Positions 1 to 6,222 of a stretch of 7,027 nucleotides of DNA are shown piece by piece. This DNA is from an uncultured Pseudomonadota bacterium. GTDB taxonomy: Bacteria; Pseudomonadota; Gammaproteobacteria; Burkholderiales; Casimicrobiaceae. The stretch lies in assembly GCA_937958295.1 (NCBI GenBank), contig CALFEY010000291.1:1-7027 (forward strand), in the 5' to 3' direction. Under the pieces are notes generated by a model. That model was not told the origin of the DNA. It searched no databases and was given only the letters and a program-made list of their open reading frames with translations. Numbering within the stretch: the stretch's first letter is position 1; every line of letters starts with the position of its first letter. Both the position numbers and the translations under genes were made by a program.

Positions 1-127
1 CGCGGGCAGGTGCCCGCTGCGTGCGCCCCCACCGTCGGCTCGACGCGGCGGTGGTGTGCGCGGCTAACGACGCGGCGAACTGTTGCGGTCATCGCGTGCT
101 CTTGGTCTGCCTCACCCCTTGTGCCGG
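1..127 (+). repeat. Imperfect direct repeat, copy A
   Basis: Copy A resembles copy B, which starts at 153. Positions 1-63 align with 153-215 without gaps and with six mismatches. After a three-base length difference, a second conserved stretch, GCGTGCTCTTGGTC, appears at 94-107 in A and 249-262 in B. The copy opens with a palindromic core, GCGGGCA at 2-8 pairing with TGCCCGC at 11-17 across two bases. The unit may continue left of the window, so its true left end is unknown. Confidence 0.8.
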
Positions 128-137
128 GTGGGCCGCC

Positions 138-300
138 GGTGGTGACGCTCTCCGCGGGCGGGTGCCCGCTGCGTGCGTCCCCACCGTCGGCTCGACGTGG
201 CTCTGGTGCGCGCGGCAAGAAGCGAGGCGGCGAATTGTTGCGGTCCTCGCGTGCTCTTGGTCGGGCACTACCGCTGGCTTAGTGGGCCGCCGGTTCGACC
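138..300 (+). repeat. Imperfect direct repeat, copy B
   Basis: This is the second copy of the unit. Its core at 153-215 matches 1-63 at 57 of 63 positions. The stretch just upstream (138-152, GGTGGTGACGCTCTC) is shared with the inverted copy C but is outside the visible part of copy A. The short string TGGGCCGCCGGT recurs at 128-139 and near 283, suggesting that it also belongs to the repeating unit. The palindromic core here is weaker: GCGGGC at 154-159 pairs with GCCCGC at 164-169. The right boundary is approximate. Confidence 0.75.
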
Positions 301-380
301 TGAGTGTGACGTGCTCGGCAGGCGCCGCCGCGGGGGCGATCGCTTTGGCCTTCGCATGAGCCACGCCGATGTGACGAAGC

Positions 381-431
381 GATGGTGGGGGCGCACGCAG
401 CGGGCACCTGCCCGCGGAGAGCGTCACCACC
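381..431 (-). repeat. Inverted repeat, copy C, complementary to 138-188
   Basis: The reverse complement of 381-431 matches 138-188 at 48 of 51 positions. The reverse complement of 381-416 also matches 1-36 with a single mismatch. It carries the same palindromic core, GCGGGCA at 400-406 and TGCCCGC at 409-415 with a two-base loop. Similarity to copy B stops after 188, so only the core is shared rather than the full unit. Together with copy B it could form a long imperfect hairpin with 51-base arms and a 192-base loop. Confidence 0.8.
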
Positions 432-494
432 AGCGCTTTCCCCAGCACGGTGTAGCCCGACAAAGTGCCACCAGCGCGTTCCCCAGCACGGTGT
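427..494. repeat. 27-base direct repeat, period 41 bases
   Basis: Positions 427-453 and 468-494 are the same 27 bases except for one T/G difference. Both begin CCACCAGCGC and end CCCCAGCACGGTGT. They are separated by a 14-base unrelated spacer. On the minus strand the copy at 427-453 runs directly into the inverted copy C, sharing about five bases with it, so the two elements look like parts of one larger composite repeat. Confidence 0.8.
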
Positions 495-532
495 GCAGGC
501 GCGATCCCAAGCGCCGAACAACCGACCGAGGC

Positions 533-1189
533 TTAAGGCGTCACGTCCACCGTGGCGAACGACAGGGGGCTGCTCGCTGCCGGGAACGTGAGCTCGCCGG
601 GCAGCGGCTGCGGGGAGGCCATCGCCGGCGAGATGAGCGGCGGGACCAGCGACGGCAGCGAGCCTACGAGCCGGCGCGCGCCGTTGAAGCGCTTCTGCCA
701 GTAGCCGGCCGAGAACGTCGCGATCTCCACGTCGCCCCCGCGCGACGGCGCGTGGATGAAGCGGTTGTCGCCGATGTAGATGCCCACGTGCGAATTGGCG
801 AACCGGCGCGTATTGAAGAACACGAGGTCGCCGGGCATGAGGTCGGTGACGCCCACGCGGGCGCCGAGGCCGCTCATCTCCTTCGATGTCCGCGGCAGGG
901 TGACGCCCGTGACTTCCTGGAACACGTAGCGGACGAGGCCGCTGCAGTCGAGACCGCTTTCCGGGTCGTTGCCGCCGAACTTGTACTTCACCCCGATGAG
1001 GCCGAGCGCGTAGACCGTGACGTCCTGGGCGCCGCTCCACATCTTGCCGGCGGTTTCGCTCGCCACGGCGGAAAAGGAGCGTCTCTCGCCGGCATCGACG
1101 GGCAGGGCAACGGTGGCGGCGAGCGCCAGGGCGCAGGCAAGCGCCAGCGCTCCGGGGCGGCGACCCCGTCGGGAACCGGTAGCGGGCAT
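533..1189 (-). CDS. Secreted NlpC/P60 family cysteine peptidase
   Basis: This is a predicted exported peptidoglycan hydrolase of 218 residues. NlpC/P60 enzymes usually cut the gamma-D-Glu to diaminopimelate bond in cell-wall stem peptides. A basic N-terminus (RRGRR) and a hydrophobic stretch at about 13-30 form a Sec signal peptide with a likely cut after VDA at 31-33. Cys19 sits inside the hydrophobic core and does not make a good lipobox. The domain spans about 54-165. Catalytic Cys82 lies in LDCSGLV, His134 in SHVGIYIG and the third residue His146 in FIHAP, so the triad is intact. About 40 residues rich in Pro and Ser follow, with no recognisable cell-wall-binding domain. The ATG is the only start after the upstream in-frame stop, and no good Shine-Dalgarno precedes it. 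It lies 46 bases after rnfH on the same strand, probably in the same operon. Confidence 0.93.
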   Translation of the reverse strand: MPATGSRRGRRPGALALACALALAATVALPVDAGERRSFSAVASETAGKMWSGAQDVTVYALGLIGVKYKFGGNDPESGLDCSGLVRYVFQEVTGVTLPRTSKEMSGLGARVGVTDLMPGDLVFFNTRRFANSHVGIYIGDNRFIHAPSRGGDVEIATFSAGYWQKRFNGARRLVGSLPSLVPPLISPAMASPQPLPGELTFPAASSPLSFATVDVTP

Positions 1190-1207
1190 GGGCGGATTGT
1201 GGCCGAA

Positions 1208-1230
1208 AACCCCTCGTCCGCCAAGGGGTT
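1208..1230 (-). terminator. Possible weak terminator or attenuator after rnfH
   Basis: Read on the minus strand, AACCCCT (1230-1224) pairs with AGGGGTT (1214-1208) across a nine-base loop. Two further T residues (TTTT in all, two of them in the stem) follow before the sequence becomes mixed. The stem is only seven pairs and the T run is short, so termination would be partial at best. It sits between the rnfH stop and the NlpC/P60 start, where it could reduce expression of the peptidase gene. Confidence 0.35.
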
Positions 1231-1235
1231 AGCCG

Positions 1236-1553
1236 CTAATCGGCATCGTTGCGGCGCTTGACTTTGGGCGAGCGCGGGAGGGGATGCCGCGCGGCGCGCT
1301 CCCGTCGGACCGTCTTCGCATCGGCGATCAGGGGACGGGTGATCTCGATCCGGTCGCCGTCGGCCAGCGGGATGTCGGGGGTGGCGCGCTGCCCGTGGAT
1401 GGCGTAGGCCACGTGCGCGGGCAGGGCCAGGCGCGCGACGATGCCACTGGCGGCGACGGCCGCGCCTACCGTGGTCCCTACCGGCACGACCAGGTCCACC
1501 ACGGCCTCGACCCCCGGCGCCGCGTAGGCCACGGTGACCGCGATCCCCGTCAC
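1236..1553 (-). CDS. rnfH: RnfH family ubiquitin-fold protein (UPF0125)
   Basis: This is a small protein of 105 residues with the beta-grasp fold of the RnfH family. Its biochemical role is unsettled: it is named after the rnf electron-transport cluster, and the homologue paired with RatA/PasT has been called PasI or RatB and discussed as a partner or antitoxin. Family hallmarks seen are the N-terminal strand (VTVAYAAPG), the VPVGTTVGAAVAASG stretch at 23-37, and ADGDRIEITRPLIAD at 64-78. A basic tail follows (VRRERAARH...KVKRR). The start is GTG; AGGA, overlapping the ratA stop, lies five bases upstream as a ribosome-binding site. Only seven bases separate the two genes, so they are almost certainly co-transcribed. 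The tail after residue 80 is rich in Arg and poorly conserved in the family. Confidence 0.92.
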   Translation of the reverse strand: MTGIAVTVAYAAPGVEAVVDLVVPVGTTVGAAVAASGIVARLALPAHVAYAIHGQRATPDIPLADGDRIEITRPLIADAKTVRRERAARHPLPRSPKVKRRNDAD

Positions 1554-1560
1554 GCCAGTC

Positions 1561-2004
1561 CTATCGGCCCGGCTTGCCGTGCAGGGCGTCGGCGCGCTCG
1601 ACGAAGGCGTCGATGAACGTCCGCGCGATGCGGTCGAAGACCGGCCCGATCAGCGTTTCGAGGATCGGCGTGCGGAAGGCATAGGCGAGTGCGAGCTCCA
1701 CCTTGCAGGCATCCGGGGCGAGGGCCTTGAAGGTCCACTCACCGGAAAGCGTGCTGAACGGACCTTCCTTGAGCTTCATCCGCATCGAGTGCGGCGGGTC
1801 GTTGACGTTGACCGTCGTGAAGTGCGCGGTGACGCCGTGATAGTCGAGGTGCAGCCGGGCCACCTGTCCTTCGGGCGTGGCGGCGAGGATCTCGGCGCCG
1901 CTGCACCACGGCAGGAACTCCGGATAGCGGGCCACGTCGTCGACGAGCGCGAACATCTGCCCCGCACTGTAGGACACCAGCACCGATCGCTCGACGCGCT
2001 GCAT
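1561..2004 (-). CDS. ratA: RatA-type START/coenzyme Q-binding domain protein
   Basis: A 147-residue protein of the polyketide cyclase/START-like superfamily. E. coli RatA is reported to bind the 50S subunit and block subunit association, whereas eukaryotic Coq10 and many bacterial homologues are linked to ubiquinone function; which applies here cannot be read from sequence. Hallmarks seen are the N-terminal RSVLVSYSAGQMFALVDDV, VARYPEFLPWC at 24-34, LKEGPFSTLSGEWTF at 78-92 and the C-terminal helix PVFDRIARTFIDAFVERA at 121-138. The frame stays open upstream to 2109, but the ATG at 2004 gives the family's usual length and start, and the extra upstream residues are not family-like. No clear Shine-Dalgarno precedes it. 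It is divergent from smpB and followed closely by rnfH, the arrangement known from E. coli. Confidence 0.93.
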   Translation of the reverse strand: MQRVERSVLVSYSAGQMFALVDDVARYPEFLPWCSGAEILAATPEGQVARLHLDYHGVTAHFTTVNVNDPPHSMRMKLKEGPFSTLSGEWTFKALAPDACKVELALAYAFRTPILETLIGPVFDRIARTFIDAFVERADALHGKPGR

Positions 2005-2126
2005 GAGAAGGGCCGCCGTGGGTGAGTTGCTAGAATGAAAGACCGCCGCGACGGCGCGGCCCGCGGCCAGGATGACCGGGGGTCGTTCCGGCGGCATGCA
2101 TTGCGGCAAAGCGCGAAGGCGTCGGC
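2005..2126. promoter_or_regulatory. Divergent ratA / smpB intergenic region
   Basis: These 122 bases must hold the leftward promoter for ratA and, unless it lies inside ratA, the rightward promoter for smpB. The only AT-rich patch is at about 2027-2043. It contains TAGAAT at 2031-2036 on the plus strand, five of six matches to a sigma-70 -10 box, but nothing like TTGACA lies at 16-18 bases upstream. On the minus strand the same patch offers only a poor CATTCT. I therefore mark the region and not a firm promoter. The smpB ribosome-binding site GAAGG is at 2115-2119, seven bases before the ATG. Confidence 0.4.
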
Positions 2127-2600
2127 ATGAGCATCGTCGAAAACAGGAAGGCGTTCCACGACTATTTTATCGAGGAACGCGTGGAGGCCGGGCTCGCGCT
2201 CGAAGGATGGGAAGTCAAGGCCATCCGGGCGGGGCGCGCCCACCTCAAAGAGGCCTACGTGGTCGTGAAGAAGGGCGAGATCGTGCTCGTGGGGGCCCAC
2301 ATCACCCCGCTGGCGCAGGCGTCCACGCACGTGCACGCCGATCCCACCCGCACACGCAAGCTCCTCCTGCACCGCGCCGAGATCGAGCGGCTGATGGGCA
2401 AGGTGGACCGCGCAGGCTACACGCTTGCGCCGATCAACCTCCATTACAAGGGCGGCCGGATCAAGCTGGAAGTCGGCCTCGCCAAGGGCAAGAAGCAGCA
2501 CGACAAGCGCGACACGATCAAGGAACGCGAGTGGAATCGCGAGCAGCAGCGGTTGGTGCGCAACCGCACGGGCAGCGTGCGCACGAGGGCAGCGTCGTGA
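2127..2600 (+). CDS. smpB: SsrA-binding protein SmpB (trans-translation)
   Basis: SmpB binds the tRNA-like domain of tmRNA and delivers it to stalled ribosomes, allowing tagging of the incomplete peptide and ribosome release. The 157 residues are a full-length copy. The start region ENRKAFHDYFIEE, the core LALEGWEVKAIRAGRAHLKEAY at about 24-44 in two adjoining conserved blocks, INLHYKGGRIKLEVGLAKGKK at about 103-123, and the C-terminal tail DKRDTIKEREWNREQQRLVR at 126-145 are all typical. The basic tail folds in the decoding centre and mRNA channel. The ATG has GAAGG seven bases upstream. Its TGA stop overlaps the GTG start of the acyl-CoA synthetase by four bases. The ssrA (tmRNA) gene is not in this window. 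Confidence 0.97.
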   Translation: MSIVENRKAFHDYFIEERVEAGLALEGWEVKAIRAGRAHLKEAYVVVKKGEIVLVGAHITPLAQASTHVHADPTRTRKLLLHRAEIERLMGKVDRAGYTLAPINLHYKGGRIKLEVGLAKGKKQHDKRDTIKEREWNREQQRLVRNRTGSVRTRAAS

Positions 2601-4225
2601 TCGACGACCTGCCGCGCAACGCCGCCAATTTCGTCCCGCTGAGCCCGGTCTCGTTCCTCGAGCGGGCCGCGCTCGTCTATCCGGACAAGGTCGCGGTGCG
2701 GCACGGCGCGCTCGCCTACACGTACCGCGAGTTCGAGGCGCGCGCACGGCGGCTCGCCTCGGCGCTCGCGGCGCGGGGCATCCGCCGCGGCGACACCGTG
2801 GCGGTGATGGCGCCCAACGTGCCCGCGCTGCTCGAGGCGCACTACGCCGTGCCCGCGCTCGGCGCGGTGCTCAATCCGCTGAACGTGCGCCTCGATGCCC
2901 CCACCATCGCCTTTTGCCTCGAGCACGGCGGCGCGAAGGTGCTGCTCACCGATGCCGAGTTCGCGCCGGTGGTGAAGGCGGCGCTCGCGCGCATGGCCGC
3001 GCCGCCGCTGGTGGTGGACATCGACGACAGCGAGGGTCCGGCCGGCGAGCGGCTCGGCGTGGTGCGCTACGAGGATCTCCTGGCAGAGGGCGATCCGGGC
3101 TTCGCCTGGCCCGGCCCGCAGGACGAGTGGGACGCCATCGCGCTCCTGTACACCTCGGGCACCACCGGCGATCCCAAGGGCGTGGTGTACCACCATCGCG
3201 GCGCGTACCTCAATGCGCTCGGCAGCGCGATGACCACGCGCGTGGTGCCGGAGAGCGTCTACCTGTGGACGCTGCCGATGTTCCATTGCTGCGGCTGGAC
3301 GTTCACCTGGGCGGTGACGGCGGCGGCCGCCACGCACGTGTGCCTGCGCCGCGTAGATCCCGCCCTCGTGTTCCGCGCGATCCGCGACTACCGCGTGACG
3401 CACCTGTGCGGCGCGCCGATCGTGCTCACCATCCTGGTCCACGCGCCGGCCGAGGCCAAGCTCGCCTTCGATCATGTCGTGGACGTGGTCACCGGCGGGG
3501 CGGCGCCGCCGTCGACGGTGATCGCCGCGATGGAGGCGATGGGTTTTCGCGTGACGCACCTGTACGGCCTCACCGAGTCGTATGGGCCGGCCACGATCTG
3601 CGCCTTCCAGGACGACTGGCACCAACTCGATCTCGTCGGGCGCTCGCGGCAGATGGCGCGCCAGGGCGTACCCATCGCGACGCTCGCCGGCATGCAGGTG
3701 GGCGATCCGGACACGGGCGAGCCGGTGCCCCGCGACGGCGCCACGCTCGGCGAAGTGATGCTTCGCGGCAACACGATCATGAAGGGCTACCTGCGCAACG
3801 AATCGGCCACGGCACGCGCGTTCGCGCACGACTGGTACCACTCGGGCGATCTCGCGGTGTGGCATCCGGACAACTACATCGAGATCAAGGATCGCAGCAA
3901 GGACATCATCATCACCGGCGGCGAGAACGTGAGCTCGCTCGAGGTGGAGGAGTGCCTGTACCGGCATCCGGAGGTGATGGAGGCGGCGGTGGTCGCGCGT
4001 CCCGACGACAAGTGGGGCGAAACGCCGTGCGCGTTCGTGACGCTCAAGCCGGCCAGCGGCGGCGTGAGCGGCGAGGCGATCATCGCGTTCTGCCGCGAGA
4101 ACCTCGCGCATTTCAAGGCGCCCAAGACCGTCGTGTTCGGCCCGCTGCCCAAGACGGCCACGGGCAAGATCCAGAAATTCGTGTTGCGCGAGACGGCCCG
4201 GCAACTGCCGCCGCGAGCCTCATGA
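2597..4225 (+). CDS. AMP-forming acyl-CoA synthetase (AMP-binding family)
   Basis: Predicted to activate a carboxylic acid to its CoA thioester through an acyl-adenylate, using ATP. It has 542 residues, a normal length. Seen are the ATP-binding loop YTSGTTGDPKG at 185-195, the A5 region HLYGLTESYGP at 321-331, the A7 region YHSGDLA at 414-420, the A8 hinge DRSKDIIITGGENVSSLEVE at 432-451, and PKTATGKIQK at 518-527 with the catalytic Lys524. LPMFHCCGWTFTW at 226-238 points to the branch that holds plant acyl-activating enzymes, DmdB-like ligases and short/medium-chain or Thermus-type fatty-acyl-CoA synthetases; the substrate is not determined. The start is GTG at 2597, in GTGA overlap with the smpB stop and with GAGGG at 2585-2589 seven bases upstream. 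The open frame extends to 2072 but that part is an out-of-frame reading of smpB. The gene ends in an ATGA overlap with the next gene. Confidence 0.95.
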   Translation: MIDDLPRNAANFVPLSPVSFLERAALVYPDKVAVRHGALAYTYREFEARARRLASALAARGIRRGDTVAVMAPNVPALLEAHYAVPALGAVLNPLNVRLDAPTIAFCLEHGGAKVLLTDAEFAPVVKAALARMAAPPLVVDIDDSEGPAGERLGVVRYEDLLAEGDPGFAWPGPQDEWDAIALLYTSGTTGDPKGVVYHHRGAYLNALGSAMTTRVVPESVYLWTLPMFHCCGWTFTWAVTAAAATHVCLRRVDPALVFRAIRDYRVTHLCGAPIVLTILVHAPAEAKLAFDHVVDVVTGGAAPPSTVIAAMEAMGFRVTHLYGLTESYGPATICAFQDDWHQLDLVGRSRQMARQGVPIATLAGMQVGDPDTGEPVPRDGATLGEVMLRGNTIMKGYLRNESATARAFAHDWYHSGDLAVWHPDNYIEIKDRSKDIIITGGENVSSLEVEECLYRHPEVMEAAVVARPDDKWGETPCAFVTLKPASGGVSGEAIIAFCRENLAHFKAPKTVVFGPLPKTATGKIQKFVLRETARQLPPRAS

Positions 4226-5004
4226 GCGCGGGCGCGCTGTTCGCCCCCGAGGTGCTGGCCGGTCGTGTCGCGCTCGTCACCGGCGCCTCCAGCGGCCTCG
4301 GCCGCCACTTCGCCACGGTGCTCGCGCAGCATGGTGCGCAGGTCGTGCTTGCCGCGCGTCGCACCGAAGCGCTGGCGACGCTCGCCGCCGATCTGGCCAG
4401 GGCCGGCGCGCAGGCCCACGTCGTGGCGCTCGATGTCCGCGATGCGGCGAGTGTCGACGCCGCCATCGCCGCCACCGTAGCGGCGGCCGGCCGCATCGAC
4501 GTGCTCGTCAACAACGCCGGCGTCACCGCCGCGAAGCCGGCGCTCGCGATGAGCGAGGACGACTGGCGCAGCGTGGTCGACACCAACCTCGACGGCGCCT
4601 TTCGCGTGGCGCGCGCGACGGCCCGGGCCATGGTCGATGCCAAGTCCGGCGGCTCGATCGTGAACATCGCGTCCGTGCTCGGGCTGCGCGTGGGCAAGCA
4701 GGTGGCGGGCTACATCGCCGCCAAGGCGGGCTTGCTACGCCTGTCCGAGGCGCTCGCGCTCGAGTGGGCGGTGCACGGCATTCGCGTGAACTCGATCGCG
4801 CCGGGCTACGTCGTCACCGATCTCAACCGCGACTTCCTCACATCGCCCGCCGGCGATGCCATGGCCAAGCGCATCCCGATGCGCCGCTTCGGCCAGCCCG
4901 AGGACCTCGACGGCGCCTTGCTGCTGCTCGCCTCCGATGCCGGTCGCTACCTCACCGGCTCCACCCTGACCGTCGACGGGGGACACACCCTCGCCTGGCT
5001 CTGA
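4222..5004 (+). CDS. Short-chain dehydrogenase/reductase (classical SDR)
   Basis: A cytoplasmic NAD(P)-dependent alcohol/ketone oxidoreductase of 260 residues, the normal size for a classical SDR. Seen are the cofactor loop TGASSGLG at 20-27, DV at 71-72, NNAG at 97-100, the active-site Asn122 (TNLDG), Ser151 (NIASVLG), Tyr164 and Lys168 (YIAAK), PG at 194-195 and the C-terminal TLTVDGGHTLAWL. The tetrad is complete. Arg46-Arg47 after the second strand suggest NADP(H) over NAD(H), but this is an inference. The start ATG overlaps the synthetase stop (ATGA), indicating translational coupling. Possible substrates are 3-hydroxyacyl-CoA or 3-oxoacyl-CoA, given the flanking acyl-CoA genes; SDRs cannot be assigned a substrate from motifs alone. 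The upstream part of its long open frame (2425-4221) is a shadow of the synthetase. Confidence 0.95.
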   Translation: MSAGALFAPEVLAGRVALVTGASSGLGRHFATVLAQHGAQVVLAARRTEALATLAADLARAGAQAHVVALDVRDAASVDAAIAATVAAAGRIDVLVNNAGVTAAKPALAMSEDDWRSVVDTNLDGAFRVARATARAMVDAKSGGSIVNIASVLGLRVGKQVAGYIAAKAGLLRLSEALALEWAVHGIRVNSIAPGYVVTDLNRDFLTSPAGDAMAKRIPMRRFGQPEDLDGALLLLASDAGRYLTGSTLTVDGGHTLAWL

Positions 5005-5022
5005 ACCTGGAACGATCGCCGC

Positions 5023-6222
5023 ATGGATTTCGCCCTCTCCCCCGATATCGAAGCGCTGCGCCTGAAGGTGGCGCAGTTCGTGCGCGAGCGCATCATCCCG
5101 CTCGAGGCGGATCCTGCGAGCTACGACGAGCACGAGAACATCGCGCCCGCGGTGCTGGCCCGCGTGCAGGCCGACGTGAAGGCCGCCGGGCTGTGGGCGC
5201 CGCAGATTCCGCGGGAGCTGGGCGGGCTCGGGCTTTCGGTCGTGGGCCGCGCGGCGCTGTACGAGGAGATGAACACCGCCATCTTCGGCCCCGTGTGCTT
5301 CAACTGCGCCGCCCCCGACGACGGCAACATGACCGTGCTCGCCAAGGTGGCCACGCCCGCGCAGAAGGCGCGGTGGCTCGCGCCCATCGTCGAGGGACGC
5401 GTGCGCAGCAGCTTCGCGATGACCGAGCCGCATCCGGGCGGCGGCTCGGACCCCACGATGATCCGCACGCGCGCGGAGCGGCGCGGCAACGAGTGGGTGG
5501 TGCACGGCAGGAAGTGGTTCATCACCGGCGCCGATGCCGCGCAGCACTTCATCCTGATCGCGCGCACCAGCAACGACGAGCGCAAGGGCCTGTCCGCCTT
5601 CCTCTTCGATCGCGACCAGCCCGGCTGGCGCATCGTGCGCCGCATCCCGATCATGGGTCCGGAGGAGCACGGCGGCCACTGCGAGATCGAGTTCGACGGC
5701 CTCGCGATCGCCGACGAGAACCGTCTCATGGAAGTGGGCGATGGCCTGAAGCTCACCCAGATCCGCCTCGGCACCGCGCGGCTCACGCACTGCATGCGCT
5801 GGCTGGGGCTCGCCAGGCGTTGCCTCGCGATCGCGCTCGATTACGTGTCCGTGCGCGAGAACCACGGCCGCACGCTGGCCTCGATCGACAGCGTGCAGGG
5901 CATGCTGGGCGACGCCGCCATGCAGATCGAGATCGGCCGCCTCCTCACGATGCGCGCCGCGGTGAAGCTCGACGCCGGGGACTTCGCGCGCAAGGAAGTG
6001 TCGATGGCGAAGGTGGTGGTCGCCGACGCCCTGCAGCGCGCCGCCGACACCGGCATCCAGCTCTGCGGCGCGCGCGGTTACTCGAAAGACACGCCGCTCG
6101 AGTGGATCTATCGCTACGCCCGCCAGGCGCGACTCGTGGACGGCGCTTCCGAAGTGCACAAGGGCGTGCTGGCGAATGCGCTCATGGCGGAGCGCGACGC
6201 GTTCTGGCGCTGGGACACGTAG
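5023..6222 (+). CDS. FadE2/ACAD10-11-like acyl-CoA dehydrogenase
   Basis: A 399-residue flavoenzyme predicted to introduce the alpha-beta double bond in an acyl-CoA, passing electrons to ETF. The N-terminal helical domain spans about 1-128, the middle beta domain about 129-235 (FAMTEPHPGGGSDPTMI at 131-147, GRKWFITGAD at 162-171) and the C-terminal helical domain follows (RLGTARLTHCMRWLG at 248-262, LCGARGYSKDTPLE at 347-360). The pattern fits the FadE2 / ACAD10-11 branch rather than short- or medium-chain enzymes. Where the medium-chain enzyme has its catalytic Glu (YEGT), this protein has VDGASEVHK with Asp373. The usual GG before the substrate loop is replaced by CGARG. The ATG lies 18 bases after the SDR stop, with only a weak GGA-type ribosome-binding site. 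It is the last gene of the plus-strand run. Confidence 0.95.
   Translation: MDFALSPDIEALRLKVAQFVRERIIPLEADPASYDEHENIAPAVLARVQADVKAAGLWAPQIPRELGGLGLSVVGRAALYEEMNTAIFGPVCFNCAAPDDGNMTVLAKVATPAQKARWLAPIVEGRVRSSFAMTEPHPGGGSDPTMIRTRAERRGNEWVVHGRKWFITGADAAQHFILIARTSNDERKGLSAFLFDRDQPGWRIVRRIPIMGPEEHGGHCEIEFDGLAIADENRLMEVGDGLKLTQIRLGTARLTHCMRWLGLARRCLAIALDYVSVRENHGRTLASIDSVQGMLGDAAMQIEIGRLLTMRAAVKLDAGDFARKEVSMAKVVVADALQRAADTGIQLCGARGYSKDTPLEWIYRYARQARLVDGASEVHKGVLANALMAERDAFWRWDT

Larger units (their letters stand above)
1..532. other. Gene-free region made largely of repeats
   Basis: No convincing protein gene lies between the left edge and the stop codon of the NlpC/P60 gene. Open frames do cross it (for example a minus-strand frame at 89-463), but they follow the repeat copies, are rich in Arg, Ala and Pro as expected of noncoding GC-rich DNA, and match no family I recognise. 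What is visible is a set of imperfect direct and inverted repeats, listed separately, lying 3' of the leftward ratA-rnfH-NlpC unit. That is a common location for extragenic palindromic repeats. A gene could still begin or end beyond the left edge. Confidence 0.7.

Noticed and set aside
89..463. Possible 124-residue minus-strand protein in the repeat cluster
   Set aside because: The frame spans copies B and C of the repeats and part of A, has no recognisable domain or ribosome-binding site that I can see, and its length follows from lack of stops in GC-rich repeats.
427..494. CRISPR array
   Set aside because: There are only two copies and one 14-base spacer, far shorter than CRISPR spacers, with no cas genes nearby.
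173..1261. Long plus-strand frame of 362 codons opposite the NlpC/P60 gene
   Set aside because: Its product is dominated by Arg, Gly, Ala and His and matches no family; it is the GC-rich antisense reading of a peptidase gene with an intact catalytic triad.
1236..2004. ratA-rnfH as a new toxin-antitoxin system
   Set aside because: The pair is a conserved housekeeping neighbourhood in Proteobacteria. A toxin-antitoxin role has been proposed for homologues but is disputed, and nothing in this copy makes it novel.
1561..2109. Longer ratA form starting at 2109
   Set aside because: The extra 35 N-terminal residues are not family-like and would cover nearly the whole divergent promoter region; the ATG at 2004 gives the normal RatA start and length.
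2444..4204. Minus-strand frame of 586 codons opposite the acyl-CoA synthetase
   Set aside because: Low-complexity Arg/His-rich product lying wholly under a gene with all AMP-binding motifs. Long antisense frames are expected at this GC content.
4735..6159. Minus-strand frame of 474 codons opposite the SDR and acyl-CoA dehydrogenase
   Set aside because: It crosses two real genes on the other strand, its product is His/Arg/Ala-rich, and no domain is recognisable.
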